Below, piece after piece: positions 1 to 8,482 of a stretch of DNA of 24,251 bases (position 1 is the first letter of the stretch; each line of letters starts with the position of its first letter). The stretch spans positions 1 through 24,251 of the IMG/VR virus record IMGVR_UViG_3300031774_000149. The stretch is one strand, 5' to 3'. A program made the translations under genes and the position numbers. This stretch comes from a virus. The notes under the pieces were generated by a model that ran no database searches, had not been told where the DNA came from, and saw only the letters and a list, made by a program, of their open reading frames with translations.

Positions 1-3000
1 GATATTTACCATTAACTTCCTCAATATAAGGTTTTTTCGCCTTTAATCCTTTGTCTATATAACTGTCAGGTATTAAGTTACCATCTTCAGTGAAACTTTG
101 TTCTACGAATTTAGTAGGTAAATCATTATCTAATAATTTTTGTAAATCATCTCTACCTTCTTCTAACTTACGGTAGAACATTGTCTTAGTGTTACCAGTT
201 ACACTTTGAATTGAAACAAATCCTAATCCTAATTCAGGTATAAAATTTAAAGTGTTAAAATCTCTTTTCTCATAATCCTTCTCAGTCCACTTTGTTTTAT
301 CCTTATTATTACCAGGAGTTCCCAGCATATAGTCTTTTCCTAATTGCTTTTTCCAATACTGCCTTGTATTTAATCTATCTCTAGTTAAAATACCAATTCT
401 TTGTTTATCTGCTGTAGTTATCTTCCTACTAGATCTAATACTAATATTATCTAATGATGTATCTTCTTTAGTTCTTTGATCTAACTTTTGTTCTAAACCA
501 TCCATGAATTCATTAGTAGATAAAGGAGAATTCTTTAATTCTAAAGTAGTTCTAAGTCTATCCATGAATTGTTTATCATTTCTTAATGTTTGAACTCCTT
601 CAGCTAAGACGCTCTCTGCTATCATACTAAATAAAGACTGTTGTCTTTTTTCACTATCTTTATAATATTCTTTTAGTTTTGTTTTATCTATTCTTGTTAT
701 TTCAAATACATCAGGTTGTGAATAAGTTTTCTTACCGTCTTTAACTTTTATTTGTTTAGTTTTACCAGTTTTCTTATAATCTAAAAGTCCAGCATCAACA
801 TTTCTTTGAAAACCTAATCTTCTTTTTATAGTAGAAGACGGTATTGTACCTATTAAACCTTGGTTTATTATTTGATCTACAAAATCATTATAATCTCTAC
901 TTCCCCATTTTCCTACCAATTCTCTAAAAGGAACCATAACCTCTTTAGCTTTAGTATTTTTTATAATATCTTTAGCTACAGTTTCAGGATCTGTATTTTT
1001 TCCAATGCTACCAATTATGTCTTTAGCTAAACCAGTAACTCTCCCATCTACATTTACTCCACCTACTAAATCAACTCCTATATTCTCTGTAATTTGATTT
1101 TTAATTGCGGGAATAGAAGAAGCATATTTCTTTTTTCTAGCTGTACTTTTACGACTAGATGCATCAAAATCTACTTGACTATCACCTTCAACATCGAAAC
1201 CTGTTTCAGCTTTCATAGCATCTAAACTTTTACCTTTTTTAGCAAGTAAATCAACTATATCAGGTAATATTCTTAATGCCATAAAATCAGAATAAGTAGT
1301 TGGATCACTTAACTCAGGATTATAATTCTTTAAGAAACTTTGAAATTCAGTACTTAATGCAGATTCAACTTCTTTAAATACCACGGGATCTCTAAGATCA
1401 AAAATTTGTGTACCTTTTACTTTGGATTCACTAGCTCCTATTCTTTTCAGTGAAGACATACCTGCTTTTAAATATGGAGTATAAATATCATCTATTAAAT
1501 CTACAGATAATTTATCTTCATTATATTTACGCATGTTTTGTTTAAACTCAGACTCGTTTATTTGAAGATCAACATCATTTATTTTCTTACTAGACCTAGA
1601 ATCACTTTTTTCTCCAAAAGGATCTTCATCAAAAAATTGATCTCTACCTTCTTGCAGCTCAGCTTTACCAGCTTCTATATCTACATCAAGATTTATATCA
1701 GCTTCACCTTTTCCAAATCTTTGTAATCCAGTTTCTGGTAATTGACCAAAGGTTATAATATCAAAGAACTTATTTCTTTTTATTCCTTTTTTTGATTCGA
1801 TAGCTTTATTGTAATCTCTTACTAAATTAATTACATCTACTCCTTCTTTAAATTTTATTTTCTTACCAAAGTATTGAAAGAATCTTCTAAAAAAATCTCC
1901 TATTTTACCCCAAACATCTTGCTTAATCTCTACTCCACCATCAGTCAAAGCTTCACTTAACAAAGGCATTATCTCTTCTATAACAGTATCAAGGGATTTA
2001 GATTTATCTCCTAAATAACTTTCAATTCTTGCTTCTAAAGATCTACCAGAGGTTTTGTCATTAAATATAATGTTTTCATTATTTTTAAGTTCATTTAATA
2101 AAGATAAGCCAAGCTGATTGATAGGATTTTCTGGTGCATCTCCTTTTTTACCTCCTTTTTTCCACTGCGATAATTCTAGTGCAAACTTTTTTCTAAAAGC
2201 ATTAAGAAGACCATGGAAAACTTCATGTTGACCAGTTGTAAATATAGTATCTTTTAGGGATGCATCTTTATTTACTAAAGTTATGGTTCTTTCAGGTTTT
2301 CCATCTTTAGCTGGAATAGTAACAAAAACCCCATAATCCTTTTCATTTTCTCTATCTATATCAGCTTCAGGATTTTCTTCTAATATTTTATTAATTTCAT
2401 TTTCAATTCCAGTTTGATCTCCTTCATAAAAGTCTTGTTCTAAATCTTGTGAAACTGCCTGTGAACCTTCAATTATATTTCCCCATTTTTTTAAAACATC
2501 AGGTTGAAGAAGATTATTTTTTTCTTCAATTAAATCCTTTATTTGATTATCTATAACCTCTGCTTCTGTTCCAACTAACTTAAGGTTTTTCTTCCTATTT
2601 TGAAGATTTCTTATTTTATAATTTAATCTAAGAACAGGTAATTGATTTTCAGCAGATATCCAACTTTGAGTTTTAGATCCTTCACTACGAACCACATCCA
2701 TATCTCTCAAGATAGTTTCCATTTCATCCACTGTTATAGCTTTACCTAATACTAGTTTTTCTAACTGTGCTTTAGTTGTTTTATAATTCTCATCTTTACC
2801 TGCTGTGTATAAAGCTTGTAAAGTAGAAGGATTTGATTCATAATCTACAGAGTTAGTTATTCTACCTCCTAATCCTCCAGCTACACCAGACACAAAACTT
2901 AAATTTAAACCTTCTTGTACTGTCATATTTTCTTGAAAAATACTAGCATCTAATTGTTCATTCAACCAAGGATTGACTCCGTATATTATAGCACTTTCAC

Positions 3001-5815
3001 TAACATTTTCTTGAACAATTTCCCTACCACCCTCTTTAAGCACAGCTACATTGTTAGGATTATTTTTCCATTTCCATAGTGTATTTTTTAATCTATTACC
3101 AAATCTTGAGAAAGCAGTTTTAGAATTTGTTCCACCGTAGTCTAAAACTAGTTTTCTAATAGTATTGTTTGTAATAAATTCTGCAGTAGCAGATTGATTA
3201 TTTCTAGCTAAAGGAGCTAATGGTGCTGTAAGCATTCCAATAACACCGTACATTAAAGAACCTTTTTGAGCTAAAGCTTCCGCTTCATCAAGAGAAATAC
3301 CCGAACCAACAGCTTGTCTTCTTATCTCGTTATAACCAACTGATGAAAAGAACATACCTTGAGTAGCTATAGCATCTAAAGTACTTTGTTTAATTGGTAG
3401 TTTTTTAAGCCCATTAAGGTTTTTATTACCAATTGATTTTGCAAGAGATTCTGCAAATTTAAATTGTTTAACGTTTTTAAACCCATTTATAGAGGTTAAT
3501 AAACTAGCTCTCATAGGAGCAGTTAATAAACCCATTCCTTTAGTCAAATATATTTGTACTGCTAAATTTCCAAAAACTTTAGTAGTAGTTTCAAATGCCC
3601 CTCGTGAGGAGAATGAACTGCCTCTAGTATTACTATTAAGTAGATTCTTTCTAATAGATTCATAACCTTCCATGCTAGTATCTACAATAAATTTACTATC
3701 AGTATCATATATAATTCCTCTTTCGTCCATTATATATTCTACACCTTTATCATCAGTATAAGATTTACCTGTTATAATTCCATACAACCCTGTATCTGAC
3801 TTTGCTCTCTCCCATCTTCTATTTTCATCAAATTGCATTATAGATTTCTTATACTCCTTGTCTAAATAACTATCTTCAGGAAGTACACTTGCAGCAAGAC
3901 CTGACGCCCATATACCAATATCTTCTACCGCATATTTAAACTCATTTCCAAAACCGATTCCGCCAAACACTAGACCATCCATAATAGATGTAACGTTATT
4001 AGATTGTCTTTTTTGTCTTATAAGTTTATCATTTTCATATCTTTCCTGTTTAGCATAAAGTTCAGGAAAATTTATTTGTTCATATTTTAATCCCTGTTCA
4101 CCATCCCAATTTGTATAAGGCATTGTTAATTCACCTAACTTTTTATTGAAAAATTCATCTGGAGTATCAGTTGTAGTAATTGTTGCAGTAATTCTTTCGG
4201 GGACTACATTAGGTCTATTATCGGTTCCAACAGGTACTACATATGAAGTACTAGTTCGTTCATTTATTAATTGTTTAGAAAGATCTATTTCTTCATCAGC
4301 TATTATACCTTGGATTACATTTAACTCATTAAGTCTTGTATCAGCATCAGCTTTATAGTTTTGTAAATACTTATTTAATTCACCTTGAAGCAATACTTCA
4401 GGAGCTTCTCTATTATCCTTCCAAAATTCTCCTACAGATTCTAACAAATGTTCATTCCAACTTTTTTCATCAGGTTTTGTTATCAAAACATTATACGCAT
4501 CCATCATCCCTCCCGGAATATTTTTTGCTTGCTGACCAATAAATCCACTGCCAGGATTTGTAATATTACCCATTGATATATTATCTTTAGCAATATCCCA
4601 CGCTCTATCTAATAGTGTTTCAAGACTATCAGGAGCTTCTTTTTGTGACCATAAAGTTGGGTTTTCTACTAGACTACTTAGCAAGACTATTTGATCTGCT
4701 ACATCCATTTTGTCTAAAAAACCAGCAAAGTTTTTAACTTCCATGTCAATATCTTCTTGGCTACGTAATGGTTTATTATCATTATCAAATACTTGAAAAG
4801 GACTTAATGCTAAATTCCTTATATCAGGATAATATTTATCTATAACATCATTTATTTCCGTTTCTGTATTAGCTGGATCGATGTAATAATTGAGATAAGG
4901 ATAAGTTATATCTAAGTCTTCATCTATAATTTTTGCTTCCAAATATTCTTTACTTAGTTCAAATCCTTCTTTTTTTGTTTCCCATTTCTTTTCAAAACTA
5001 GTATCTCCTTCTTCTTTCAATCGTTGATTAGATTTTGTTTTCCCACCTAATCTATTAAAATAATCTATATCAATACTTTCATCTGGCTTCCAATTCATAA
5101 ATTGATATTGTTTAGCTCTTAAATTAGATTGATTAGGAGCTAAACGCCTTTGTTTTGGAGTTTCTTTAACTTCACCATGTTCAAATGCAACTAAAGCATT
5201 TATGAATTCTGGATCTGTAGTAGTACCATCTTCGTTAAATTCAAAATTCTGCCAATCTTCAGAGCCAGGAGTTCTATAATTATATTGAAATCGACCAGTA
5301 TCCATTAAATTATACTTGTATTCCTTAGTTCCATCTTTACTTATAATAACTTCACCTGGTTCAGCTACTTTAAGATACTGCTCCCAAGCTTCTTGACTTT
5401 CTTGAACTTCTTTCTCTCTTCTATCTAAATATTCATTAATTTGCGTAGCTTTTGCTTTATTTTCTTCATCTAAATAATCTACATTCCACCTTTGTCTTTC
5501 TTTACTCCACCACATATCTTGAACTGGAGGAACACTAATTGCACCTACTTGTACGGGTTCTGTTCTGGCGAATGGGTTATTTGATAGTTTATCGTACTCA
5601 GCTTGTTGAATTTCATCATAAGCGCCTTGTAAACTATCTTGAGTTACCTCACCTTCTTCATTATCTATTAAATCCCAAATATCTATTTCCTCTACTTTTT
5701 CTTCATTATCTTCTTCATTTACTACTTCTTCTACTTTTTCTTCCTCTAAGGTATTCCAAGTCTCCTCAGGATTTAATGGTTGATTTGTAATTACTACTTC
5801 TTCTTCTTCTTCCAT
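1..5815 (-). CDS. Giant putative DNA-ejection / internal virion protein with HExxH motif (C-terminus outside window)
   Basis: The frame starting at the ATG at 5815-5813 stays open for 1938 codons to the window edge, so the C-terminus is missing. The start lies 9 bases after the stop of the upstream gene, with an A/T-rich leader. The first 60 residues are strongly acidic (21 Glu, 5 Asp). Hydrophobic or glycine/alanine-rich stretches lie near residues 611-643, 745-768, 851-870 and 970-986. A zinc-metallopeptidase-like HEVFH motif sits at residues 1197-1201, with Glu1261 and Glu1265 in a helix-like segment as possible third zinc ligands. After it come long charged, helix-rich regions. The position at the end of the neck/tail genes, after a small and a medium protein, matches T7 gp16 and other giant ejection proteins. 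I infer a capsid-internal protein injected with the DNA. No transglycosylase motif was recognised. A large polyvalent-type protein is an alternative. Confidence is high for the gene, moderate for the role. Confidence 0.85.
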   Translation of the reverse strand, partial: MEEEEEVVITNQPLNPEETWNTLEEEKVEEVVNEEDNEEKVEEIDIWDLIDNEEGEVTQDSLQGAYDEIQQAEYDKLSNNPFARTEPVQVGAISVPPVQDMWWSKERQRWNVDYLDEENKAKATQINEYLDRREKEVQESQEAWEQYLKVAEPGEVIISKDGTKEYKYNLMDTGRFQYNYRTPGSEDWQNFEFNEDGTTTDPEFINALVAFEHGEVKETPKQRRLAPNQSNLRAKQYQFMNWKPDESIDIDYFNRLGGKTKSNQRLKEEGDTSFEKKWETKKEGFELSKEYLEAKIIDEDLDITYPYLNYYIDPANTETEINDVIDKYYPDIRNLALSPFQVFDNDNKPLRSQEDIDMEVKNFAGFLDKMDVADQIVLLSSLVENPTLWSQKEAPDSLETLLDRAWDIAKDNISMGNITNPGSGFIGQQAKNIPGGMMDAYNVLITKPDEKSWNEHLLESVGEFWKDNREAPEVLLQGELNKYLQNYKADADTRLNELNVIQGIIADEEIDLSKQLINERTSTSYVVPVGTDNRPNVVPERITATITTTDTPDEFFNKKLGELTMPYTNWDGEQGLKYEQINFPELYAKQERYENDKLIRQKRQSNNVTSIMDGLVFGGIGFGNEFKYAVEDIGIWASGLAASVLPEDSYLDKEYKKSIMQFDENRRWERAKSDTGLYGIITGKSYTDDKGVEYIMDERGIIYDTDSKFIVDTSMEGYESIRKNLLNSNTRGSSFSSRGAFETTTKVFGNLAVQIYLTKGMGLLTAPMRASLLTSINGFKNVKQFKFAESLAKSIGNKNLNGLKKLPIKQSTLDAIATQGMFFSSVGYNEIRRQAVGSGISLDEAEALAQKGSLMYGVIGMLTAPLAPLARNNQSATAEFITNNTIRKLVLDYGGTNSKTAFSRFGNRLKNTLWKWKNNPNNVAVLKEGGREIVQENVSESAIIYGVNPWLNEQLDASIFQENMTVQEGLNLSFVSGVAGGLGGRITNSVDYESNPSTLQALYTAGKDENYKTTKAQLEKLVLGKAITVDEMETILRDMDVVRSEGSKTQSWISAENQLPVLRLNYKIRNLQNRKKNLKLVGTEAEVIDNQIKDLIEEKNNLLQPDVLKKWGNIIEGSQAVSQDLEQDFYEGDQTGIENEINKILEENPEADIDRENEKDYGVFVTIPAKDGKPERTITLVNKDASLKDTIFTTGQHEVFHGLLNAFRKKFALELSQWKKGGKKGDAPENPINQLGLSLLNELKNNENIIFNDKTSGRSLEARIESYLGDKSKSLDTVIEEIMPLLSEALTDGGVEIKQDVWGKIGDFFRRFFQYFGKKIKFKEGVDVINLVRDYNKAIESKKGIKRNKFFDIITFGQLPETGLQRFGKGEADINLDVDIEAGKAELQEGRDQFFDEDPFGEKSDSRSSKKINDVDLQINESEFKQNMRKYNEDKLSVDLIDDIYTPYLKAGMSSLKRIGASESKVKGTQIFDLRDPVVFKEVESALSTEFQSFLKNYNPELSDPTTYSDFMALRILPDIVDLLAKKGKSLDAMKAETGFDVEGDSQVDFDASSRKSTARKKKYASSIPAIKNQITENIGVDLVGGVNVDGRVTGLAKDIIGSIGKNTDPETVAKDIIKNTKAKEVMVPFRELVGKWGSRDYNDFVDQIINQGLIGTIPSSTIKRRLGFQRNVDAGLLDYKKTGKTKQIKVKDGKKTYSQPDVFEITRIDKTKLKEYYKDSEKRQQSLFSMIAESVLAEGVQTLRNDKQFMDRLRTTLELKNSPLSTNEFMDGLEQKLDQRTKEDTSLDNISIRSSRKITTADKQRIGILTRDRLNTRQYWKKQLGKDYMLGTPGNNKDKTKWTEKDYEKRDFNTLNFIPELGLGFVSIQSVTGNTKTMFYRKLEEGRDDLQKLLDNDLPTKFVEQSFTEDGNLIPDSYIDKGLKAKKPYIEEVNGKY
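2213..2227 (-). other. HExxH zincin-like motif within the giant protein
   Basis: The codons read His-Glu-Val-Phe-His (residues 1197-1201), preceded by Thr-Gly-Gln and followed by Gly-Leu-Leu. In zincins the two histidines bind zinc and the glutamate activates water. The surrounding residues look helix-compatible. The motif alone occurs by chance in long proteins, so catalytic activity is inferred. Confidence 0.5.
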
Positions 5816-5824
5816 ATAATTTTA

Positions 5825-7375
5825 TTAAGAATATTGTTCTATAAATTCAATTATTTCTGGTGATTTTTTTGTTGGTAACTCCTTAACTTCTTCTGGTAGT
5901 TTTTGATAAAACAAAGTCATTCCAGCTTGCCATTCCTTAATATCTAGCATGTTTCTATATAATTCTGGTATTGGCATTTCGTTATCATTTAATGCTTTGA
6001 TTAAATCCTTTCCTTGTTTTGTTTCATCACTTAAAATTTCTTTTACTATACTAGGTTGATCAGCTATATTAGATTGAGGTAGTTTTCTATCTAAATTACT
6101 TTGTAATATCACACTCATCATCCAAGCTTTTTGAGCATCTACTAAAGCCACAGTAGTATTTCCATACCCTGTTTTGTTTAAAGCATATCTATTTCCCACA
6201 AATGCCGCTTTACCTTCAGGATCTAATTTATCATAAAGTCTTGATAACTCTGGAGTAACTGCTTCATTTATTCCTAAAGGTAAATCTAACCCTAATCTTT
6301 TATTTGAATAACCAGATAACACAGATATATTACCACTTGCAAGAGTAAATAAACCAGCAATATTAGCTCGTACTTCAGCATTATAAGCAGGATTATTATC
6401 TATAAATTCTGTTACAATAGGTTTTATTTCAAACTTTCTAACTTTATTATCAGATACTGAATATATAGGTATTTTTATAGATGTATCTTCTTCTACATCA
6501 TTTGGATCTTCTGATGGAATAGTTCCTCCAAGAAAAAATTGTGGTTGTAATGTAGCATTATTCGTTATCCCAGCATTTTCAAAAGTAGTTTGTAAATCCA
6601 TTTGTTTAGGAACTCTACTAACAAATAAAGATAACAATTCATTATTGTCTAATTGAGCAGAATCAATCTCATTATAAATAAAATAAACCATATCTCCACG
6701 CTCATTATATTTAAGATTTTTATTATTTAAAAAATCATCTATAACATAAGGTATATTGTGTAAGTATTTTCTAAAAGTTTCGCCTTTAACTATGAATTCT
6801 ATTCTTTGTGTAAATACAACTAGTTCATCACTTTCAGTTTCTCTAAAATAAAAATCTTTTACAACATTAACATCTGAAAAATAATTAAATAAATTAGACC
6901 ATGCAGCCATAGAAAACATATTCCTATCTTTATCTCTTTCATTGGTTCCATTTATATTTATAGATCTATAATCACTAATAAATTGAGGTAGCTTATCAGG
7001 AGAAGTAGTGTCTATAGCATGAGCTAAATATCCACCTAACGTAATACATTTATCTAATCTATCAAAATATTCTTTTATAAACTTCTTATCTTGTTTAATT
7101 TCCCATTGACCTAAATTTTTAACCTCTAAGGCTAATTTTGTTTGTCTAGATATAACACCGTCTATAGGTCTTTGTGCTAAATCAATAAAATAATCCTTTA
7201 TTATATTAGCTAAAGCTTTATCTTCATATGGGTTTTCTGAAGAAGAACTACTAACATAAGATCTATACTTATTACTAGCATCGTTGAAAAAGTTTAGCTC
7301 TTTGCTTCTACGAACTTGTGAAACACTTACTAATCTATTCATTTTATCATTATGACCTTTTAATATTTTATTCAT
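5825..7375 (-). CDS. Putative internal virion protein, 516 residues, function unknown
   Basis: This is a complete frame with ATG at 7375, 12 bases after the preceding stop, and an A-rich leader without Shine-Dalgarno. I recognise no enzyme motif, signal peptide or clear membrane segment. A short serine run (about residues 42-46) follows a basic N-terminus. The rest is a mixed, largely soluble-looking sequence, and the C-terminus (about residues 485-516) is rich in Glu, Lys and Pro. It lies between a small Ala-rich protein and the giant HExxH protein, the place held by gene 15 in T7, whose 747-residue product forms part of the ejection tube. By this context it may be a middle component of an ejection complex, but sequence alone does not show it. 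It could also be another virion protein. Confidence 0.8.
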   Translation of the reverse strand: MNKILKGHNDKMNRLVSVSQVRRSKELNFFNDASNKYRSYVSSSSSENPYEDKALANIIKDYFIDLAQRPIDGVISRQTKLALEVKNLGQWEIKQDKKFIKEYFDRLDKCITLGGYLAHAIDTTSPDKLPQFISDYRSININGTNERDKDRNMFSMAAWSNLFNYFSDVNVVKDFYFRETESDELVVFTQRIEFIVKGETFRKYLHNIPYVIDDFLNNKNLKYNERGDMVYFIYNEIDSAQLDNNELLSLFVSRVPKQMDLQTTFENAGITNNATLQPQFFLGGTIPSEDPNDVEEDTSIKIPIYSVSDNKVRKFEIKPIVTEFIDNNPAYNAEVRANIAGLFTLASGNISVLSGYSNKRLGLDLPLGINEAVTPELSRLYDKLDPEGKAAFVGNRYALNKTGYGNTTVALVDAQKAWMMSVILQSNLDRKLPQSNIADQPSIVKEILSDETKQGKDLIKALNDNEMPIPELYRNMLDIKEWQAGMTLFYQKLPEEVKELPTKKSPEIIEFIEQYS

Positions 7376-7387
7376 TTTTTTATTTTT

Positions 7388-8071
7388 TTAGGAAAATAAT
7401 CCACCCCATGCATTACCATACTCTGATTCTGCTTCTGCAGCAGCTTCTCTTATTTTGTTTTCTGCTGCTTGAGCACCTATGTACATAGAAGTATATCTAT
7501 TAATATCATCATTTGATCTTTTTTCTGTAGCTTGAAATTCAAATATTTCTCCTTTTGCATCTGCATCTTCTTTTCTACCTTTTAATTGAATAGTAGCTTG
7601 ATCATACTTCTGCATCGCATCTACTTTTTCTCTATTCATTTGAGCTTCTCCTTGAGCTCTCATCTCGTCATTTGCAGCTTCTTGTTTCTCAATTGTAGCA
7701 GCAATATTTTGTTTTGATTTTAAAGCAGCCATTGCTAAAGCAGTAGCTCCACCAGCACTAGCACCTGTTTGTTCCATTGTATCTAGTGTATTAGCTAAAG
7801 CTATATCAGTTTCTTCAGCTTGCATTTTAGCCGCGGCAGTAGAAACAGTTAAATTATTAAATGGATTTGTTATTTGACTAGTTAAATCTCTAGCTAAACC
7901 AGACAAATCAGTTATTCCCGCGTAAGGATTAATTATATCTTGACGAGAGTTTATAGCATCTTGCATATCACCCTTAAATTCAGCTGTCAGTTCTTGAGCT
8001 CGTTGAAGCTCATCTTGCGCGCTTGCCCTAGCTTTAGATGCACCGATAATTCTACCTATTTTTTCACCCAT
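7388..8071 (-). CDS. Putative small internal virion / DNA-injection protein (T7 gp14-like by position)
   Basis: The 227-residue frame starts at ATG 8071, two bases after the stop of the GNAT-like gene. It is rich in Ala, Gln, Glu and Lys and predicted by eye to be mainly helical. An Ala/Gly-rich patch at about residues 100-120 (ASAGGATALAMAALKSKQ) is followed by a long charged helix with many Glu, Gln and Lys. This composition is typical of small ejection proteins such as T7 gp14 (196 residues) and P22 gp7. I also recall the Ala/Gly patch as conserved in the equivalent protein of other marine phages. No catalytic motif is seen. A role in forming the DNA channel through the cell envelope is inferred from composition and order. 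Confidence 0.8.
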   Translation of the reverse strand: MGEKIGRIIGASKARASAQDELQRAQELTAEFKGDMQDAINSRQDIINPYAGITDLSGLARDLTSQITNPFNNLTVSTAAAKMQAEETDIALANTLDTMEQTGASAGGATALAMAALKSKQNIAATIEKQEAANDEMRAQGEAQMNREKVDAMQKYDQATIQLKGRKEDADAKGEIFEFQATEKRSNDDINRYTSMYIGAQAAENKIREAAAEAESEYGNAWGGLFS

Positions 8072-8073
8072 TA

Positions 8074-8478
8074 TTATATTTTTTTTACTATTTCATAAGA
8101 TGGCTTTTGATCTACATTCCATCCCAATTTCTTATGTATATTTATTAAATGTTGATTCCTACCTAGAGAAAACATATATTTTTTACCTTGTTCTTTACAT
8201 ATAGCTTCAATTGTTTTCAACAACATTTCTACAGCTTCTTTTCTATCTTTATTTTTATATTCAGGATTAGATATTATCCACTCTACAAATACAGCATCAG
8301 AATTAGTATAGTATATAAAACCCGCTACTATAGGTGTATTTGCTTTTTCTATCATTATCCCACCAGTACCATTGTCTGGTAAAAAGTTTTTGGGAATAGC
8401 TGGCCAACGCCACCACTTCCACCAATTAGCTAAAAGATCATAATCTTGATCAATTAACTTTCTTGCATTTAATATCAT
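8074..8478 (-). CDS. GNAT-like N-acetyltransferase in the structural cluster
   Basis: The 134-residue frame has ATG at 8478, four bases after the preceding stop, and ends two bases before the next gene. The layout fits a small GNAT fold: an N-terminal segment with a tryptophan cluster (residues 19-25) leading to FLPDNGTGG, a strand with VAGFIYYTNSDAVFVEWI (about residues 51-68), a charged helix starting near NKDRKEA, and a C-terminal NQHLINIHKKLGW segment (about residues 107-119). GNAT enzymes usually show an Arg/Gln-x-x-Gly-x-Gly/Ala loop for acetyl-CoA. Here that place reads DRKEAVE, so binding may be atypical. Phages often carry such a gene between tail and internal virion genes. The substrate is unknown; it may be a minor virion protein rather than an active enzyme. 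Confidence 0.75.
   Translation of the reverse strand: MILNARKLIDQDYDLLANWWKWWRWPAIPKNFLPDNGTGGIMIEKANTPIVAGFIYYTNSDAVFVEWIISNPEYKNKDRKEAVEMLLKTIEAICKEQGKKYMFSLGRNQHLINIHKKLGWNVDQKPSYEIVKKI
8404..8424 (-). other. Tryptophan cluster in the GNAT-like protein
   Basis: Residues 19-25 contain five Trp in seven positions (WWKWWRW), followed by Pro. In related phage proteins I recall a shorter Trp-Trp motif at this point. The cluster may form a substrate or protein-contact surface. Confidence 0.6.
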
Positions 8479-8482
8479 ATAA

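Noticed and set aside
4146-5790. Plus-strand open frames such as 4146-4358, 4336-4542 and 5539-5790
   Set aside because: They lie opposite the giant minus-strand frame, have Leu/Ser/Tyr-rich shadow composition and no leader or recognisable domain.
1-5815. Idea that the giant protein is a virion RNA polymerase as in N4 or crAss-like phages
   Set aside because: No DxDGD-type catalytic motif or other polymerase block was found in the visible 1938 residues; the missing C-terminus leaves a small possibility.
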